DNA of 64,000 nt from Liopterus haemorrhoidalis (lineage: Eukaryota; Arthropoda; Insecta; Coleoptera; Dytiscidae). Shown piece after piece: positions 24,102-33,964 of this stretch (the stretch's first letter is position 1; each line of letters starts with the position of its first letter). Under the pieces are notes generated by a model. That model was not told the DNA's origin and searched no databases. It saw nothing but the letters and a program-made list of their open reading frames with translations. Location: the NCBI GenBank assembly GCA_963971575.1, contig OZ020619.1:22450813-22514812 (forward strand). Reading direction: 5' to 3'. The translations under genes and the position numbers were made by a program.

Positions 24102-24149
<48 letters not shown>
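24102..24149. repeat. (TA)n microsatellite
   Basis: About 24 uninterrupted TA units; the YIYIYI reading frames across it are artefacts. Confidence 0.97.
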
Positions 24150-24151
<2 letters not shown>

Positions 24152-24361
24152 GATGTTCTTTATGTCCAATACTATACCTACATTTTGCAAAAATGCTTGA
24201 AAATTGTTATGTAGTGTGGGAATTAAATATACAAAGTACTTCTGGCCAATATTTTTATACACTTTAGGTGCCTTGGCCACTGATTTATTTCTGGTTCTGT
24301 AATCATTTGTGAAATATGTAATCTCTTGAGGATATTTTTTAATGTATTTCAATATTGTCAA
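24145..24361 (-). pseudogene. LINE ORF2 C-terminal fragment, copy 1
   Basis: The reverse strand gives MTILKYIKKYPQEITYF, NDYRTRNKSVAKAPKV and YLIPTLHNNFQAFLQNVG. This resembles the C-terminal tail found after the reverse transcriptase in Jockey/CR1-type LINEs (a YxTRxK phrase, then an LYNxLP-like phrase). An almost identical copy lies at 24781-24988. It is probably the detached tail of the LINE at 25020-30140. Confidence 0.6.
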
Positions 24362-24780
24362 GGCATATAATTGATTTATATTTATATTTTCTGTGCGATT
24401 TATCGTAAAACGAGGGGAATTGGACTAGTTCTTAGGTTCAAAATACCTTTTTATGAATTTGAAATTTTGAAATTTATTGAAAAAATACCACATTAGACTA
24501 TTGCCAGTCTGTGCGTGACTCATCGATACAACATTATATAATATTTTCTGAATATAAGATTAATAAATAATACAATTATATTTTCAATGTCAATTATATT
24601 TTCTGAATACATTTGATTTTTTTTATACAATTACAATACAATTATATAATTAATTTTTTATACGATACATATAAAATTTATATAATTAATGTGTCACATT
24701 TACAAATAACTTTTGCAAAAGCGTTTATTATATCTGATGTTCGAAATAAATAATATATATATATATATATATATATCTGA

Positions 24781-24988
24781 TGTTCGTTATGTCCAATTCT
24801 ATACCTACATTTTGCAAAAATGCTTGAAAATTATTATGTAGTGTGGGAATTAAATATACAAAGTACTTCTGGCCAATATTTTTATACACTTTAGGTGCCT
24901 TGGCCACTGATTTATTTCTGGTTCTGTAATCATTTGTGAAATATGTAATCTCTTGAGGATATTTTTTAATGTATTTCAATATTGTCAA
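24781..24988 (-). pseudogene. LINE ORF2 C-terminal fragment, copy 2
   Basis: Same sequence as 24145-24361 within the second copy of the 647-bp duplication. It differs at two residues near the end (VGIELDITN here, VGIVLDIKN in copy 1). It is the copy contiguous with the reverse transcriptase remnant at 25030-25832. Confidence 0.6.
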
Positions 24989-25029
24989 GGCATATAATTG
25001 ATTTATATTTATATTTCAGTGGGGTAACG

Positions 25030-25474
25030 CATAGTTTTTTATTTATTAATTTTAAAATAATTTTCTGTATTATTTTGATTTTTTGTAAATGCGTTTCAGC
25101 AGCATGTTCCCCTATTTTTCCATTTTAACAACGTTCCAGGTCTTGACCTCTGTACATAAAACTGTCCGCGTATGCTATTAGTTTACCGTTTAGATGTGAA
25201 ATATTTAATAAATCGTTAATATATATTAAAGACATAACAAGATCGGACCAAGTACAGTACCTTGAGGAACCCCACAGTTCATAATTTCACTGGAGCTTTT
25301 ATTATTACTAATTACAACTTCTTGAGTTCTTTCTTGTAAATAATTATGAAATAATTGCAGTGCAATATACCGCAGATTTCAAGTTTTTGAAGCAAAATCG
25401 AATGATCCACCGTATCAAACGCTTTTGCTAAGTCTAGAAAAATAGCGCAAATAGATTTGGTTTTGTCTAATCCG

Positions 25475-25527
<53 letters not shown>

Positions 25528-25860
25528 GTCAATAAAGCAATAGCATCATCAGTTCCTTTGTTTTCTGTAAACCCAAATTGTTTATTAGAAATAATGTTGT
25601 GACTTGTCAAGAAGCTTACAAGTCTTTTTTTAATAATTTTTTCAAATATTTTAGCTAAAGTACTGATTAATGCTATTGGCCTGTAATTAGATGTACTGTT
25701 GTGGTGTCCTGACTTGTAAATTGGTTTTACGAGAGCCTTTTTAAATGATTTTGGGAAGTAGCCTTCAATTAAACATTTATTTATTGTGGCAGTCAAAGAT
25801 GACACAACAGAATCACAAATATTTTTTAACATTTCTGACCTAATATTATCGTAATCAGGA
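25030..25860 (-). pseudogene. LINE reverse transcriptase remnant
   Basis: Reads NKCLIEGYFPKSFKKALV, PIYKSGHHNSTSNYRPIAL, LAKIFEKIIKKRL and ISNKQFGFTENKGTDDAI, then hits the TA tract. It resumes with ICAIFLDLAKAFDTVDH, GVPQGTVLGP and YINDLLNISHL. The palm motif is YADS where YADD is expected, so one catalytic aspartate is lost. A TA array inside a conserved catalytic domain shows that selection ended before the array expanded. Confidence 0.85.
25477..25525. repeat. (TA)n microsatellite inside RT remnant
   Basis: About 24 TA units replace codons between conserved reverse transcriptase motifs. It is similar in length to the tract at 24102-24149. Confidence 0.97.
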
Positions 25861-26091
25861 GATTTTTTATTTTGTAATAGACCAATTAGTTCCTGTACCT
25901 CACTTGTATCTGTTAGTTAAAAATAGATATTTGCTATTGGTTGGGATATTTTTTAACATTTCTGACTGATCAAAATTGCTTTAAGTTATTTTGGATGCTA
26001 ACGTTTCACTAACTTTAAGAAAATATTTGTTAAATTCATTTGCAATATCTTTTTCTTCATTAATTGTTTCATTATTAACTATTATATTTTT

Positions 26092-26704
26092 TTAATCATG
26101 TTTAATTTTGCTGGTTTTATTTAGCGAGTCATTCGCTATTTTCCACAGTTCTTTATTATTGTGCATATTGTCATTTATTTTGCGAGTGTAATAATCTTTT
26201 TTTACTGTTTTTATTAAATGGGTTATTCTATTTTTATATAATTTGTAACAATTCTTAATTTTAATATTATTGGGACTACGCAAAAATGCTTTCAGTAAAC
26301 AGTCTTTGATTGTTATAGATTTAATAGTACCACGGGTTATCCACGGTTTTCTTTTTTTCTTTTTGTAAGATATTTCGCCGGTGTTAGAAACCATGTTAGA
26401 GCTAATTGTATTTACAAAGCTATCTACCTATTCATCTATGTCATTCGAAACAATTTTAGACCAATCATTATTTGAAAGAACATCATTTATTTTTTCATAA
26501 TTAATTACTTTGTAGGTATGTTTTAAATTTTCATTTATTCTAATATTTGATTTTTCTTTTCCTAAATTGATCCCTAAAAATACTAGACAGTGATCCGTTA
26601 TTTTAGATTTTAATATTACGGGTAACATATTTTCTACATTAAAATTACTTTTTATGAAAATATGGTCTAGACAGGTCTTATCGTTTCTTGTTGGTTTGTT
26701 AATC
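26092..26704 (-). pseudogene. LINE endonuclease C-terminus and linker remnant
   Basis: From 26704 down: INKPTRNDKTCLDHIF, then NMLPVILKSKITDHCLVFL (the S/TDH catalytic motif of the endonuclease). A stop follows, then KPWITRGTIKSITIKDCLL and KKDYYTRKINDN, typical of the endonuclease-RT linker. It joins the upstream half at 28356 once the insertion and one copy of GTACAT are removed, restoring ISCT followed by INKPTR. Confidence 0.83.
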
Positions 26705-26710
26705 GTACAT

Positions 26711-28349
26711 ATATAATTAGCTACCGTGTGTTAGTGATTTCGTAACACTGTGCCGTCATTTGTCCTAAGGTTCTCGTGATTGGCTAACTGGGAAACAGGG
26801 TGTTCCCAGTTTGACTTAATTGACAGGTAGTTTGCATATTTATTCTCTAAGAATCTACGAATATAATTACATATAGAAATTTGTAGGATTTCGTAGGCAT
26901 AAACAAGAAACTCTAGATACTCCTATATCATTTGACTGATATCAGCAATATTTTGCAGATTTATTCTCTACAAATATAATTATTTACAGAAATGTCTAGG
27001 GTTTCGTAGGCATAAACAAGAAACTCTAGACACTGCTATATCCTTTGACCAATATGAACAATATTTTGCAGATATATTCTCTAAGAATCTACAAATATAA
27101 TTACATACATAAATGTCTAGGGTTCTCGTGATTGGCTAACTGGGAAACAGGGTGTTCCCAGTTTGACTTAATTGACAGGTAGTTTGCATATTTATTCTCT
27201 AAGAATCTACGAATATAATTACATATAGAAATTTGTAGGATTTCGTAGGCATAAACAAGAGACTCCTATATCCTTTGACCGATATGAACAATATTTTGCA
27301 GATTTATTCTCTAAGAATCTGCGGATAAAATAACATACAGAAATATCTAGGGTTTCGTAGATATAAATAAGAAACTCTAGACACTCCTATATTCTTTGAT
27401 CGATATGAAAAACATTTTGCAAATTTATTCTCTAAAAATCTGCGGATAAAATAATCTATAGAAATGTATAGGGTTTCGTGGGCATAAATAAGAAACCCTA
27501 GGGTACTCCTATATCCTTTGACCGATATGAACAGTATTTTTCAGATTTATTTTCTAAGAATCTAAAAATATAATTATATGCATAAATGTCTAGAGTTTTG
27601 TAGGCATAAACAAGAGACTATAGATACTCCTGTTTCCTTTGACCGATATAAACAATATTTTGCAGATTTATTCTCTAAGAATCTACGAATATAATAACAT
27701 ACATAAATGCCTAGGGTTTCGTACCCATAAACAAGAGACTGTAGATACTCATGTTTCCTTTGACCGATATGAACAACATTTTGCAGATTTATTCTCTAAG
27801 AAACTACGGATAAAATTTTAAAATATAAATGTTTTGGGTTACGTAGGCATAAACGAGAAACTCTAGACAAGCCTATATCCTTTAACCGATATGAACAATA
27901 TTTTGCAGATTTATTCTCTAAGTATCTACGAATATAATTACATATAGAAATGTCTAGGGTTTCGTAGGCATAAATTAACGTCTAAAATTTTTTAGTTTTA
28001 ACAATATAAATGTAATGTACTAAGTAAAAATGAATCGTTTTCTCATCTTAAAAAGTTAATGAATAAATAATCTAACTATATAATTAGCAAGTGTCTGTAT
28101 GTAGTGTCAGTAACATTATGACGTCAATTTTTCTAAAGTTCTCATGATTGGCTAACTGGGCACACCCTGTTTCTTGATTGGCTGACAGGTGACGCCCTCT
28201 TCCGTGATTAGCTAATTGGTGATATCCTGTCCCATGATTCGCAGACTGGCGACGAAATTAGGATATGTTCAAAAATAAAACCAAATACACATACAAACAA
28301 TTGAAATTTTTATATTATAAATCCGTCATTGTTGACGGGTAATAACCTA
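26711..28349. mobile_element. Unclassified insertion with minisatellite core and 6-bp duplication
   Basis: GTACAT lies on both sides (26705-26710 and 28350-28355). Removing the insert and one copy restores the LINE endonuclease frame, so its limits are secure. The left end is ATATAATTAGC. A diverged direct repeat of this left-end segment recurs at about 28075. About ten 121-bp units fill the middle. The right end has a CCGTCA/TGACGG hairpin followed by GTAATAACCTA. The hairpin and tandem core recall Helitron-associated elements, but those make no duplication, so the class is open. Confidence 0.75.
26841..27965. repeat. ~121-bp tandem minisatellite, about ten units
   Basis: The phrase TATTCTCTAAGAATCTACG recurs at about 26841, 26962, 27074, 27193, 27305, 27426, 27547, 27669, 27790 and 27912. 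Each unit also has AGGGTTTCGTAGGCATAAAC, CTCCTATATCCTTTGACCG and ATATTTTGCAGATTTATT. One unit boundary (near 27118) instead carries a second copy of the left flank (TGATTGGCTAACTGGG). Spacing is regular and there are no unique spacers. Confidence 0.95.
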
Positions 28350-28355
28350 GTACAT

Positions 28356-28870
28356 GAAATAAAACCAAATTGAGTCAAGGTGTTTAAATAATCATGTATA
28401 TGCGTATGTTTATTGTTTAACAAATCTATATTTATATCTCCAACAAAAAACTCATTGGGCAGCATACAGTTGTTCAAGAAATAAGAATTAATTGATTCAA
28501 CAAAATTTTTAGTATCAAGAGAGGGACATTTATAAACTGCAGAACTCCGAATTTGTGGGCATATGCTTGTACTTCGATTCTTATTATTTTAGTTGCAAAA
28601 ATATCTATCAATTTAACTGTATGTAAAAAATTATTTTTAATTAATATAACAACACCATCATTTTGATTTAACTTACCATTATTATAGTAAGCAGTGTAGC
28701 ACTCAATATTAAAAAAAAAATCTATGTTATTAATTTCCCAGGTTTCTGTTAGTATAATTACATCTAAACCATTTGTTATTTCTGACAGTAGTATCTGTAG
28801 CTGGTCAAAATTCTTCGACAAACTTCTAATATTTGTGTGAAATATTTTTAATACTTTTGAATTTTTTAAA
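28356..28870 (-). pseudogene. LINE endonuclease remnant, N-terminal part
   Basis: Reads NFDQLQILLSEITNGLDVII, LTETWEINNIDFFF and NDGVVILIKNN. After frame loss it continues NEFFVGDINIDLLNNK, with the VGD catalytic phrase, and DYLNTLTQFGFISCT at the insertion boundary. It belongs with 26092-26704. At least two frame changes are present. Confidence 0.83.
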
Positions 28871-29019
28871 TATTTGTTAAAATATATAAATTATCAATAA
28901 TTAATGTATTTAAGTTAGTGTTATCTATTTCAGTTATTAAATCTATAAAATTATTTCTTTCTATTACAATTATAGAATGTATATTATGTTATTCATAAGA
29001 AGTTTGTTGGAATTTTGAC

Positions 29020-29979
29020 TTACCCAGGCAATTTTGTTTCTATGTCTTTTACATTACTTATCCTAATCACTGGAGTATTGTCATCCTTTCGCACAAGCAC
29101 TTTACCATATCTAAACCAGACATATTTATAATTCACTTCCCGGGCTCGAATTTTACTTAATCTTAATAGATCCTTATACAGATTTGTTAAATGCTCAGAT
29201 ACGTAAAGCTTGTTTCCTATTTCAACTTCAGAAATAAATTTACGCGTAATTACTACGACTTTTTTTTTTATCAAAGCATCTCTTTTTATACGTGTTGTTA
29301 TCTGCGCAACAATTGGAGGGGCCTTTGTTGAGTTTCTAGATGCTACCCGATGTCAAACATCTATGTCCTCCATTTTTAAGTCTACCTCCATTTCTTGAGC
29401 AATCTGCACCACAATGGCTTGCAATTTTCTCCTTGATTTTTCGGGACACCATGAATTTCAACATTGCGGTTTCGCGAATATTGGCCTAGGTGTCCTATTT
29501 CTTCTTTTAGTTCATTTATTGTTAGATATTGGTCCTTGTTAATTTTTTTCAATTCTGCGATTTCCTTCTTGGTGATTTCTTGTTCTTTTCTATAATTTTC
29601 TACTTCTTTCACAAGGTGATCATATTTTTCGGACATGAAATTTACCGACTTTGTGAGCTCTATAAAATGTTGTTTTAACTCTACGAACTCGCTAATTTTT
29701 TATGTTCATATCTGCTAAGGTCCTCCTTACATCACTGAGATCCTGGTAGTTATTAGTCTGAATTTGCTCATTGTAATTTTGCTTTCGTAGATCTTTCTTG
29801 TTCCTGGTAATCACACCCTCAGTGCACTTGTAACATTTCCAAAGTTTTTGTTTTCTCAAAAGTTTTTTATAATTAGTCTCCGCAACAGAACAATCAAAGT
29901 GATACTGTCCACTACATTCTGCACATGTCGAAAACTCTACTTCGTTTATAGTGTCTTTACATCTGCTACATATAACCAT
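29020..29979 (-). pseudogene. LINE ORF1 with PHD finger and coiled coil
   Basis: The start MVICSRCKDTINEVEF opens a C4-H-C3 PHD-like finger: CSRC, CAEC, YHFDC, CYKC within the first 55 residues. A coiled coil follows (EKYDHLVKEVENYRKEQE to LKEEIGHLGQYSRN), then NVEIHGVPKNQGEN. The C-terminal domain has ISEVEIGNKLYVSEHLTNLY and VNYKYVWFRYGKVLVRKDDN. These domains are known from ORF1 proteins of insect Jockey/CR1-like LINEs and would package RNA. Frame breaks near 29690 and 29380-29270 disable it. The forward LINE at 49.3 kb has a related C-terminal domain but no PHD finger. Confidence 0.83.
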
Positions 29980-30140
29980 TTAGAAATGTTTAGCTTATTT
30001 ATTAGTAAATAATTAAGATTGAAAGTAATTATATTCGATGTTAAATTTTTCACAACTACACCACTGGCCGTATACTTTTACTGCGACAACTCCGAACACA
30101 CTTTATTTTGCCGGCAAACACTTGTAATTCTTTCAATTTT

Positions 30141-30460
30141 TTGATATAAAAAAATATTATTTAAAATAATTTAAACTTTAAATGATTTATCACTAATATG
30201 TACTTTTCTAATAACACATATTTAATTTAATATACACACTTTTAAATTTTACAACTGATAGGTATAAATATTAAATTTATTCCACTTTTTTTTCTAACAT
30301 TTCTAATAAAAAGAGACGAGCGAAATAAAACACGTGTCAATCAATCAGTTCATAAAACTACTATAATGTAACTTTAATAATTATTTTATTTTTTTTCATA
30401 CTAGGACATAGATATTGAGGACCCCTAACAAAAACTATAACTTTTTAATTTTTTGGACGA
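30141..30460. other. AT-rich sequence, unassigned
   Basis: Possible 5' flank of the PHD-finger LINE. No coding or repeat structure is recognised. Confidence 0.35.
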
Positions 30461-30462
30461 TA

Positions 30463-30838
30463 CCAATGTTATTATTATTATGGGGTTTGTCAGGTCTTAA
30501 CAAGCGTCCACTAATCTCAAACTGCAGCAACCTTTTGAGCCGCATTATACTAGAGAATAGTGGAGCTAAATACACACGACTGCATCCCAAACCCTGGCGA
30601 TATGCAGACGCCGCACAATGCGAAGTGACCCGAGCAGCACTGCTTTCTGCATCTTGCAGATCAAAGAGGTGGCAGAAGATCTGCAGGCGGGAATGGACTC
30701 GATTTCCCTTCGATAGGAGGCTTTCATATCACCCAAAACACCAACTATCAGGACTACAAGCTTAACTTTATACCCTGGATACAGCTTTCTAAGCTCGGAC
30801 AAGAGCTTATTATTATTATTATTACTATTATTGTTATT
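30463..30838 (-). pseudogene. LINE fragment with restriction-like endonuclease C-terminus
   Basis: The reverse strand encodes ELRKLYPGYKVKLVVLIVG, VLGDMKASYRREIE and LICKMQKAVLLGSLRIVRRL, closely matching the tail of the forward copy at 42145-42627. The 3' untranslated part contains TTAGTGGACGCTTGTTAAG and CCTGACAAACCCC. TAA repeats flank both ends (30467-30480, 30807-30838). 5'-truncated and not functional. Confidence 0.75.
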
Positions 30839-31090
30839 TTAATCTCGTCTGTTCATGTTCACCCCTAATTTTTGGTACTTGTCAATATTAACGAGAGGAT
30901 TGTTACACACGTTAACTTCTAAAGTTTCACAATTAGATAAGACAATATCTAAAGTATTTATATTATCACAGTTTTTTTTTTTTTTTTTTTTTTTTTATTT
31001 ATTTATTTATAGACACGTCAGCTACTTGGCTATTAGTGTCTTTGTTACTATCTTACAATGTTTTAGTATTTACATGAATTTACATTCTAA

Positions 31091-31835
31091 CTATATTAGC
31101 TTAAAAATATCAATGGATTTTAAGAATTGCAAAACATTGTTGGTCATTGCTGGGTCGGGTTTTAGTATGTCTTTAATATCCTGTGGTAGGTTGTAGTTAG
31201 TACGTGTGTTAGTGTATAGTTGACAGTCGGTTAATATGTGGTTAACAGTCAGTTGTTCGTCACATGTCTCGCAAATTTTGTTTTCTAGTCTGTTCATGAG
31301 GTGTTGAGTAAGTCTGGTGTGTCCGATTCTAAGTCTTGTCATGATTATTTGTTCACGTCTATTGGTACCTGAGGTCCAGTTGTGTATGTCGTCTTTGACT
31401 GTTCTAAGTTTATTGTTCATAGTATCGCGCCACTTGTTCAGTCTGGTTGAGTAGAATCTTGTCTTGTCTTAAGTACGTCTTGTTTGGGGCAATATGGCAT
31501 ATTTCATCCTAGCTGCTGTTGAGTTCTCGGGCTGCAGAATTCGCACGTTCGTTTCCCTCGATGCCAGCGTGGGCAGGCACCCAGATGAATTGTACTGATT
31601 TTCTTTGTTGAATCATCTGTTGTATCTGGTCCTGGATTAGTTGGATCCTCGTGTCCTTTGAGTAACTGTTGTCGAGAGCTTGCAGTACGCTTAGAGAGTC
31701 GGTGCATACGGCTATGTTGCTGTAGGTGGTTACTGATGCCATTTCGAGCGCCTTCTGAATTGCTACCGCTTCTGCTTGGAATGCGCTTGTGGTTGTTGGT
31801 AGACTGTGCGTTTTCACCTCTTCGCCTTGAACTAC
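31091..31835 (-). pseudogene. LINE RNase H and C-terminal zinc tail
   Basis: RNase H residues visible here are the glutamate in SAFQAEAVAIQ, the aspartate in VCTDSLSVL, and the histidine/asparagine in PAHAGIEGNERAN. The first aspartate (FTDASK) lies beyond the DNA insertion near 32650. The C-terminal tail has a C-x2-C-x7-H-x4-C motif (CETCDEQLTVNHILTDC). A frame break near 31440-31510 separates the two parts. Confidence 0.88.
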
Positions 31836-31852
31836 AGCTATAGAACAGTTAG

Positions 31853-32619
31853 TGTGCAGTTACATTGGGCGCGGAAACGTGCGATTTTTTGAACGCACGA
31901 GAACTGACAACAAAACAAACACACGAAGTTAAATGAGCATAGTTACAGTACATGCATACTTGCGTACGGTAACTTGCGTCGACGCACAAACATGTTTGTT
32001 TTTTGATGCGTCCAGCAGGCCAAAAATATGAGTTTTGATCCAAAGACTTTTTTACAAAATTAGAAGAAGAATAGAATTGTTAATATGCTGCTGCATAACA
32101 ATGGGGATTTTTTATTTCGTTATTTATCTGTTTATTTATTTATTTTGTTTTCTTAATTTCTTTGAAGTTCTACAGAAATAAATAGGTTTGTTTCTGTCCG
32201 AAAAAATCAACAAAAAATTAATTTCTGTCTGTCTGTTTTTTCCGAGATCCACGTAAAAATTATTATTCATCCAGATGAAAAAGTAATTCGGACAATAATT
32301 TTTGTTTTTTTAATCTAAACAATTTGTGTCATACACGTTTTTGCTGTTAACAATAATGGAGATGTTTAAAGATAACCTCGTAACTCCACAAATATTCATC
32401 TAAAAATGCATATAACAAAAATAATTTGTTTTATTACTATAAATAATGTTGTTTTATATGTTTTTGCTGTTCAGTAACTGATATTTAAAATAAAATAGTT
32501 TAATTTGAATGAAACCGCACGCAAGTCGCACGTATGTACTGAAACCACCCATCCGCGGATCTAGACAAGAACGTTCAGTGTAAACGCTCGTTACCGCACG
32601 CACGGATACAGTGTAACCC
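31853..32619. mobile_element. Small DNA element inside LINE RNase H gene
   Basis: TAG lies on both sides (31850-31852, 32620-32622). Removing the insert and one TAG rejoins DNKA and NCSIAVV of RNase H, so the limits are supported by reading frame. The right terminus read inverted is GGGTTACACTGTATCC. The left, TGTGCAGTTACATTGG, is a diverged partner. It is 767 bp with CpG-rich ends (GCGCGGAAACGTGCG, ACCGCACGCACGG) and no coding capacity. The 3-bp TAG duplication would suit PIF/Harbinger, but the termini are not diagnostic. Confidence 0.7.
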
Positions 32620-32945
32620 TAGCCTTATTGTCCATTTTTGATGCGTCAGTGAAATAGAATTGGTACTGGTGTAGTTCGTGTTTAAATTGTTATTATCACA
32701 GTTACCATGAGAATTATATTGAAATAAATTTGTCAGAGAAAAACAATCCAAAAATAGGGATGACTTAACATCAGCGGAAGCTGACGGACTTAGAAATTTG
32801 ACATAATTGTTAGTATTCCATGAGATATTTGGTAAATTAAAGTTATCAATTACTAGAATTTTTTTCATCTGGATGTTCGTTACTTAGATTAATAAGATTG
32901 TCAACAAAAGCATTTAACTCTAATAAATTTTTATTACTGGGTAAG

Positions 32946-33330
32946 TAAACCAGTGGCGCAGTCAATGGGGTGCGCCACCCAGCACTGATCGGGGAGTTGA
33001 AAATAAAATTTGTTAACCGCAACTTCGTTGTAATTAGCATTTTTTCTTTCTTTTTTTTATAAACATTTTTTTAAGATTGCCTACTCTTGAAAAAACGACA
33101 TAAATAGTGTCCAAGTGAAAATACATCACTTTCCAAATATGTACCAACGAATTATATGCCCCTCTGACACATCGACTAAAACATTCGCCAAATCAAATGT
33201 TTAACAGTCACTTCTAACGCTACATACAGTTCTTTACCATAAAATATTGGGCCAACATTCATTATTTTAAACTATTAATTACTCGATTCAGATACGATAA
33301 AGTAAAAATCTGACTTCGTTACAACCTTCA
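32946..33330. repeat. hAT-like element piece (family of 13843-15482), inverted
   Basis: CCAGTGGCGCAGTCA at 32951 is followed by GGGGAGTTGAAAATAAAATTTG, the inverse of the terminus array near 15100. Further in, GATTGCCTACTCTTGA, AAAATACATCACTTTCCAAA and CTGACACATCGACTAAAA match the inverse of about 14890-15020. This is a separate copy of the same element with one terminus only; it cuts the LINE endonuclease fragment. Confidence 0.75.
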
Positions 33331-33337
33331 GAACGCC

Positions 33338-33475
33338 GACCGGCGTAGCGGAGTGGTAACACATGTGCTCTGCGTTGCTAAGGTCTCTGGTTCAATTCCC
33401 GTTCAGGCATGGATTTTTTAAAAAATATGAATTGTCCTGGTTAATTGCCGAAGCAGCAAAGTCCATAAAAACAAA
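33338..33475 (+). mobile_element. tRNA-derived SINE, family 1, copy 2
   Basis: The head GGCGTAGCGGAGTGGTAAC (A box) and GGTTCAATTCCCG (B box) match the reverse copy at 2540-2698. The shared tail GAATTGTCCTGGTTAATTG then AGCAGCAAAGTCC follows. It lies between the hAT-like piece and the hAT transposase fragment. Confidence 0.8.
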
Positions 33476-33539
33476 ACGTAAAACGACACGTAATTTAAAA
33501 CGTGAAATAGAGTGAAAATTATAGAAATATAGCATGAAT

Positions 33540-33795
33540 ATTCAGTAATACGTGATGTCAATAACTGTTTTGGTACAGTTGAAAAAATTCATGCTTTTTT
33601 TGAAACACCAAAACGAAATGCAGTATTGTCCGAAAAAATTAATGAATTCGCTCCTGAAACGAAACGTCAGAACTTAAACAATTGTGCCCAACTCGATGGG
33701 TGGAAATATACGATTTGATCATCGTTATGGTACAACTACTAAAATCAGTCTTTCATGCACTGGAAGAAATAGCCACCTAGGGAGAAAAAATTAAC
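33540..33795 (+). pseudogene. hAT transposase fragment 1 (zinc-finger MYM type)
   Basis: The forward strand reads FGTVEKIHAFFETPKRN, LSEKINEFAPETKRQNL, a CPTRW-type phrase (out of frame) and LLKSVFHALEEIA. In insect hAT transposases of the ZMYM1-like group, the order is SxxNFFxxSxxR, then a CxTRW motif, then this helix. The next parts of the same protein are at 39480-39795 and 43385-43588, same strand and in the correct order. Confidence 0.75.
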
Positions 33796-33964
33796 ATCTT
33801 CTTTAGCAAAAATTTTAATGTCCGGAATACAGAAACCAAATTTCCTGTTCTCGTTATCAATATCAATGTTCGTATTATCAATAGAAAATTTGGCTATATT
33901 TGGCTATACATTGCCAATATGTAAATATCCGAAAATGCGGATTTAATTATGGCCATTCAACAAG

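Larger units (their letters stand above)
23741..25017. repeat. 647-bp direct tandem duplication
   Basis: The segment from CTGTGCGATGTATCG (23744) is repeated from CTGTGCGATTTATCG (24391) with very few substitutions. The main difference is the TA tract, about 48 bp in copy 1 (24102-24149) and about 25 bp in copy 2 (24752-24776). Each copy carries the same reverse-strand LINE C-terminal fragment. Copy 2 joins the reverse-strand LINE at 25020. The high identity suggests recent unequal exchange. Confidence 0.93.
25020..30140 (-). mobile_element. Jockey/CR1-type LINE with PHD-finger ORF1, decayed and split
   Basis: On the reverse strand from 30140 down: 5' untranslated region, ORF1 with PHD finger and coiled coil (29979-29020), endonuclease (28850-28356 and 26704-26430), linker (26394-26092) and reverse transcriptase (25860-25030). 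The endonuclease is cut by a 1639-bp insertion (26711-28349). A TA microsatellite (25477-25525) sits inside the reverse transcriptase, and the C-terminus is displaced to 24781-24988. The 3' tail was not found. Many frame breaks show it is old. Confidence 0.82.
30972..32690 (-). mobile_element. 5'-truncated RNase H LINE, with nested DNA element
   Basis: TATTATCACAG lies on both sides (30961-30971, 32691-32701), an 11-bp duplication typical of LINE insertion. The 3' end is a poly(A), seen as a T tract of about 25 bases at 30972-30996. The 5' end is truncated inside RNase H. On the reverse strand: FYFTDASKMDNKA (32660-32625), the DNA element, then FQAEAVAIQKALEM, AVCTDSLSVLQAL, FIWVPAHAGIEGNERANSAA. 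The C-terminal tail follows: MTRLRIGHTRLTQHLM and CETCDEQLTVNHILTDC. Confidence 0.9.
30845..32945 (-). pseudogene. LINE endonuclease fragment, split by a nested LINE
   Basis: The reverse strand from 32945 reads LVYLPSNKNLLELNAFVDNL and IDNFNLPNISWNTNNY (GDFN changed to DNFN), then FSLTNLFQYNSHGNC up to 32702. After the insertion it continues INTLDIVLSNCETLEV and VCNNPLVNIDKYQKLG down to 30845. The duplicated TATTATCACAG marks the break. The right side is cut by the hAT-like terminus at 32946. Confidence 0.83.

Noticed and set aside
24095..24214. Open frames with YIYIYI runs
   Set aside because: They translate TA microsatellites; only the reverse-strand LINE tail next to them has family resemblance.
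26841..27965. CRISPR-like array
   Set aside because: Units of about 121 bp are contiguous and similar throughout, with no unique spacers, in an insect genome; it is a minisatellite.
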